NCBI GenBank assembly: GCA_011388675.1
Contig: DROW01000181.1
Span: forward strand, 1-49,340
Reading direction: 5' to 3'
Source of the DNA: Chloroflexota bacterium
Lineage (GTDB): Bacteria; Chloroflexota; Anaerolineae; B4-G1; DUEL01
Length of the DNA: 49,340 bases
Part shown: one piece after another, positions 46,396 to 49,340 of the stretch
How positions within the stretch are numbered: the stretch's first letter is position 1
Layout: every line of letters begins with the position of its first letter
Translations under genes and position numbers: made by a program
Notes under the pieces: model-generated
Database searches by the model: none
What the model saw: the letters and a program-made list of their open reading frames with translations, nothing else
Told to the model about the DNA's origin: nothing

Positions 46396-47297
46396 CGGCG
46401 AAGATCATCCTGAACCCATACGCTGGCCGATGGAAAGCCCAGGCGGCCATCCCCGACATAGAACGGGCCTGCAAGGAACTCGGCCTGGACTATGAACTGG
46501 TCGTCACCGAAGGGCCGGGCCACGGGATCGAACTGGCCCGAGAGGCCCTCCTCGCTGGTTACAGCCCCATCGTCGCCGCCGGAGGGGACGGCTCCATCAG
46601 CGAGGTCGTCAACGGAATGCTCGCCGCCACCTCTGGCCGCCGACCGGAGGTTCCTCTGGGTATCATCCCCCTCGGCTCCGCCGACGACCTGGCCGACCAA
46701 CTGGGGTTGCCCAAGGACATCGTCGCTGCCTGCCGCGTCATCCTGGAAGGCTGCGAGCGGCTGATCGACCTGGGTCGGGTGAACGGCCGCTACTTCGACA
46801 ACAACTCCGCCGTGGGGCTCGAGCCGATGGTGACCGTCACCCAAGAAAGGATGCAGCGCGTCAAGGGTACCCCCCGCTACGTCCTCGCCGCCGTGCGGAC
46901 CATTCTCGTCCATCGCCCCTGGCGAATGCGGCTGGTTTGGGACGATGGAGAGTACGAGGGGGAGACCACACTGGTCTCCGTGGGCAATATGCGTCGGACC
47001 GGGGGTGCCTTCTATATGACCCCGCGCGCCGAGCCGGACGACGGCCTCCTCGACTTCGTCTTTGCCGGAGGGATGGGCCGGCTGAGGTTGCTCCGCCTTC
47101 TCCCCACCACCTTCGACGGGAGCCATATCGACCAGCCGGAGGTCCGCTACGCGAGGACGACCCGCCTGACCATCGAGTGCGATCCTCCCACCCCCATCCA
47201 GGCCGACGGCGAGTTGTTCGACCGGTCCGCCACTCGCATCGTTTACGAGGTGATCCCCTCGGCGCTGCGGGTGCTGGTCCCCTCGCCAGCCCCCTGA
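46392..47297 (+). CDS. diacylglycerol kinase-family lipid kinase (YegS/DgkB-like)
   Basis: 301 aa from ATG 46392 in ATGA overlap with the diesterase. The nucleotide loop is AAGGDGSISEVVNGM (GGDGS at 64-68), preceded by LNPYAGR and followed by IIPLGSADDLA. The C-terminal beta-sandwich ends with IQADGELFD. It phosphorylates diacylglycerol or a related lipid with ATP, returning it to phospholipid synthesis. The last 55 nt overlap the convergent deacetylase gene. Confidence 0.95.
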   Translation: MTAKIILNPYAGRWKAQAAIPDIERACKELGLDYELVVTEGPGHGIELAREALLAGYSPIVAAGGDGSISEVVNGMLAATSGRRPEVPLGIIPLGSADDLADQLGLPKDIVAACRVILEGCERLIDLGRVNGRYFDNNSAVGLEPMVTVTQERMQRVKGTPRYVLAAVRTILVHRPWRMRLVWDDGEYEGETTLVSVGNMRRTGGAFYMTPRAEPDDGLLDFVFAGGMGRLRLLRLLPTTFDGSHIDQPEVRYARTTRLTIECDPPTPIQADGELFDRSATRIVYEVIPSALRVLVPSPAP

Positions 47298-48163
47298 TGG
47301 ACTGACCCCGCGGAAACGTCGGGGGAGAGCGCACGAAAGTCGGTCAACCGCACACCCTGCGCCACCCATCGTTCCCGTACCCGGGGGTGGGTCAGGATCT
47401 CCAGTTCCCGCTCGCGCCCCTGGACGTACCCGCTGACGGCCGCCAACCGCGCATCCACCCGACCGGGGTGGCACATCAGTTCAGCAACCCCCACCGGCAC
47501 CTGTGCGATCAGGTCAAGGAGATGCTCCAACGTGGCCCCCTCACCGTAAAAGGAGAGAAAGCAGCGATCGGGCGCTGGCACGCTGGACCGGTGAAGAAGG
47601 GCATCGCACGCGGCGATGAGGGAAGGAAGGGATCGCGCGGGCACCCGGTGGGCCTCCGCCAATCGGTCCAGATCCGCCGTGGTTCGCCACGGATAACGGA
47701 TGGGCAGGCGGTATCGCTCCGCCAACTCCAGAAGGACGTGGAAGAGGGTGGGGGAGAGGTACAGCAGGTGATGATGGCTATCCAGATGGGTCGGCTCACC
47801 GCCCCAGGAGCGGAACCGTTCGATCTGGGCGACCAGTTCCGCCTCCACCTGGTCCAGATCGAGCGACGGAAGGCGGGGGAGGAGGTCGCGGATTGGGTGA
47901 AACCGGCCTGATGGATCGACCAGGGTGGACACCTGCTCGGGAGGCAAGACGGGACGGCCAGCGGTCAGGTTGAGGTGGACCCCCAGGCCGAGACGGGGGG
48001 CCTCTTCTCGGGCACGCTGCACGGCGGCCCGAGCGCCCGGGAGGTTGACCATCACCGTGGTGCTGGTGACGATTCCCTCGCGGTGGGCTTGGAGGATCCC
48101 TTCGGTGATGCCGGGAGTCCGGCCGAAGTCGTCAGCGTTGACGATGAGCCAGCGGTCTCCCAT
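47243..48163 (-). CDS. YdjC/ChbG-type carbohydrate deacetylase
   Basis: 306 aa. The family metal site is NADDFG (Asp11, Asp12) with HLDSHHHL, and GLGVHLNLTAGRPV is diagnostic. The barrel ends with ELMCHPGRVD. These enzymes remove N-acetyl groups from chito-oligosaccharides or hopanoid glycosides; the substrate here is unknown. The last ~30 residues are Ser/Gly/Thr-rich, probably a consequence of the overlap with the lipid kinase gene. AGGGACT precedes the ATG. Confidence 0.93.
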   Translation of the reverse strand: MGDRWLIVNADDFGRTPGITEGILQAHREGIVTSTTVMVNLPGARAAVQRAREEAPRLGLGVHLNLTAGRPVLPPEQVSTLVDPSGRFHPIRDLLPRLPSLDLDQVEAELVAQIERFRSWGGEPTHLDSHHHLLYLSPTLFHVLLELAERYRLPIRYPWRTTADLDRLAEAHRVPARSLPSLIAACDALLHRSSVPAPDRCFLSFYGEGATLEHLLDLIAQVPVGVAELMCHPGRVDARLAAVSGYVQGRERELEILTHPRVRERWVAQGVRLTDFRALSPDVSAGSVHQGAGEGTSTRSAEGITS

Positions 48164-48177
48164 AGTCCCTACGTGCA

Positions 48178-48215
48178 GTGAGGAAAGGGCGCGATTAATC
48201 GCGCCCTTTCCTCAC
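48178..48215. repeat. perfect 38-bp palindrome beside the rRNA genes
   Basis: GTGAGGAAAGGGCGCGATT and its exact reverse complement meet at 48196/48197. It lies between the 5S gene and the YdjC-like gene. The stem could stop transcription from the rRNA operon, but no T-run follows on either strand. Confidence 0.9.
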
Positions 48216-48237
48216 CCACCGTACAATCACCTGGCAT

Positions 48238-48260
48238 AAAAAAGGTCTCCTGGCAACGAC
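48238..48260 (-). terminator. terminator at the end of 5S rRNA
   Basis: The 3' strand of the 5S closing stem (CCAGGAGACC on the minus strand) is followed by six T (48243-48238). Confidence 0.75.
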
Positions 48261-48365
48261 CTACTCTCCCAGGGGGCTTCCCCCCAAGTACCATCGGCGC
48301 TGGCGGGCTTAACTTCCGGGTTCGGGATGGGACCGGGTGTTTCCCCGCCGCTCCAGTCACCAGGA
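48248..48365 (-). rRNA. rrf: 5S ribosomal RNA
   Basis: About 118 nt. It begins TCCTGGTGACTGGAGCGGCG and contains the conserved CCCGGTCCCATCCCGAACCC and GGAAGTTAAGCCCGCCAGCG blocks. The ends pair (TCCTGG with CCAGGA). Confidence 0.95.
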
Positions 48366-48426
48366 GACCTAGAACAACGCACCTTAACAACCGAATAGGG
48401 TGAAAGCCCCGATTTCTCCGCGTCAC

Positions 48427-49340
<914 letters not shown>

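Overview
The window comes from a GC-rich bacterium whose gene content suggests a member of the Chloroflexota (Anaerolineae-like, probably thermophilic and living with little oxygen). This is inference from the PQQ-propeller kinase, MglA-like GTPase, Flp-type pilin, UPF0316 and DUF456 proteins and the rubrerythrin/SOR chemistry; the 23S fragment at the right edge could settle it. Initiation is mixed: strong Shine-Dalgarno sequences, GTG and TTG starts, and two apparently leaderless genes (pepQ, perR).

Layout. 156-1253: an M24 peptidase. 1528-7895: a signalling operon with a Ser/Thr kinase carrying a PQQ propeller, a PP2C phosphatase, a J-domain/vWA fusion, a zinc-ribbon FHA protein, an 80-aa protein, an OmpR-type regulator and an MglA-like GTPase. 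8042-9262: two Hsp20 genes and an Flp pilin. 9404-14086: transaldolase, methyltransferase, cytidine deaminase, CNNM/CBS protein, GlmU and tRNA-Gln. 14220-24942: a peroxide/oxygen-defence island. 24945-32044: DUF456 gene, tRNA-Lys, small enzymes, then a leftward set (glycosyltransferase, rhomboid, UPF0316, RsgA, TPR). 32410-36588: TyrRS, hydrolase, GTPase, YhaM-like nuclease. 36622-45112: a 56-aa membrane protein, a candidate ncRNA, a cNMP/bPH protein, deformylase, ECF sigma with its anti-sigma, and two histidine-kinase proteins. 45376-48163: two tRNA-Ala genes, lipid enzymes and a YdjC-like deacetylase. 48248-49340: 5S and the 3' part of 23S rRNA, leftward.

The most interesting part is the defence island. 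A PerR-like regulator with a near-leaderless promoter is followed by rubredoxin, an NAD(P)H:rubredoxin-reductase-like flavoprotein and an AhpC-type peroxiredoxin whose catalytic cysteine codon is TGA, directly followed by a SECIS-like hairpin. It is therefore read here as a selenoprotein, and it also lacks the usual C-terminal resolving cysteine. Cytochrome bd (CydAB), a 61-aa half-ferritin with an E-x29-ExxH motif, a Dps-like ferritin, superoxide reductase, two rubrerythrins, a further erythrin-like protein and a Tat-exported sulfite-oxidase-fold lipoprotein follow on the same strand. Together these can remove O2, superoxide and peroxide and store the iron.

Non-coding structure is also rich. 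There are two copies of a palindromic element with conserved arms and a compensating inner stem upstream of the kinase and cNMP genes; one is flanked by exact 15-bp direct repeats. A leftward candidate structured RNA lies at 36901-37118. Heptanucleotide and octanucleotide tandem repeats, GGGGCGACC-type palindromes, a large hairpin upstream of tyrS and a perfect 38-bp palindrome beside the rRNA genes are also present.
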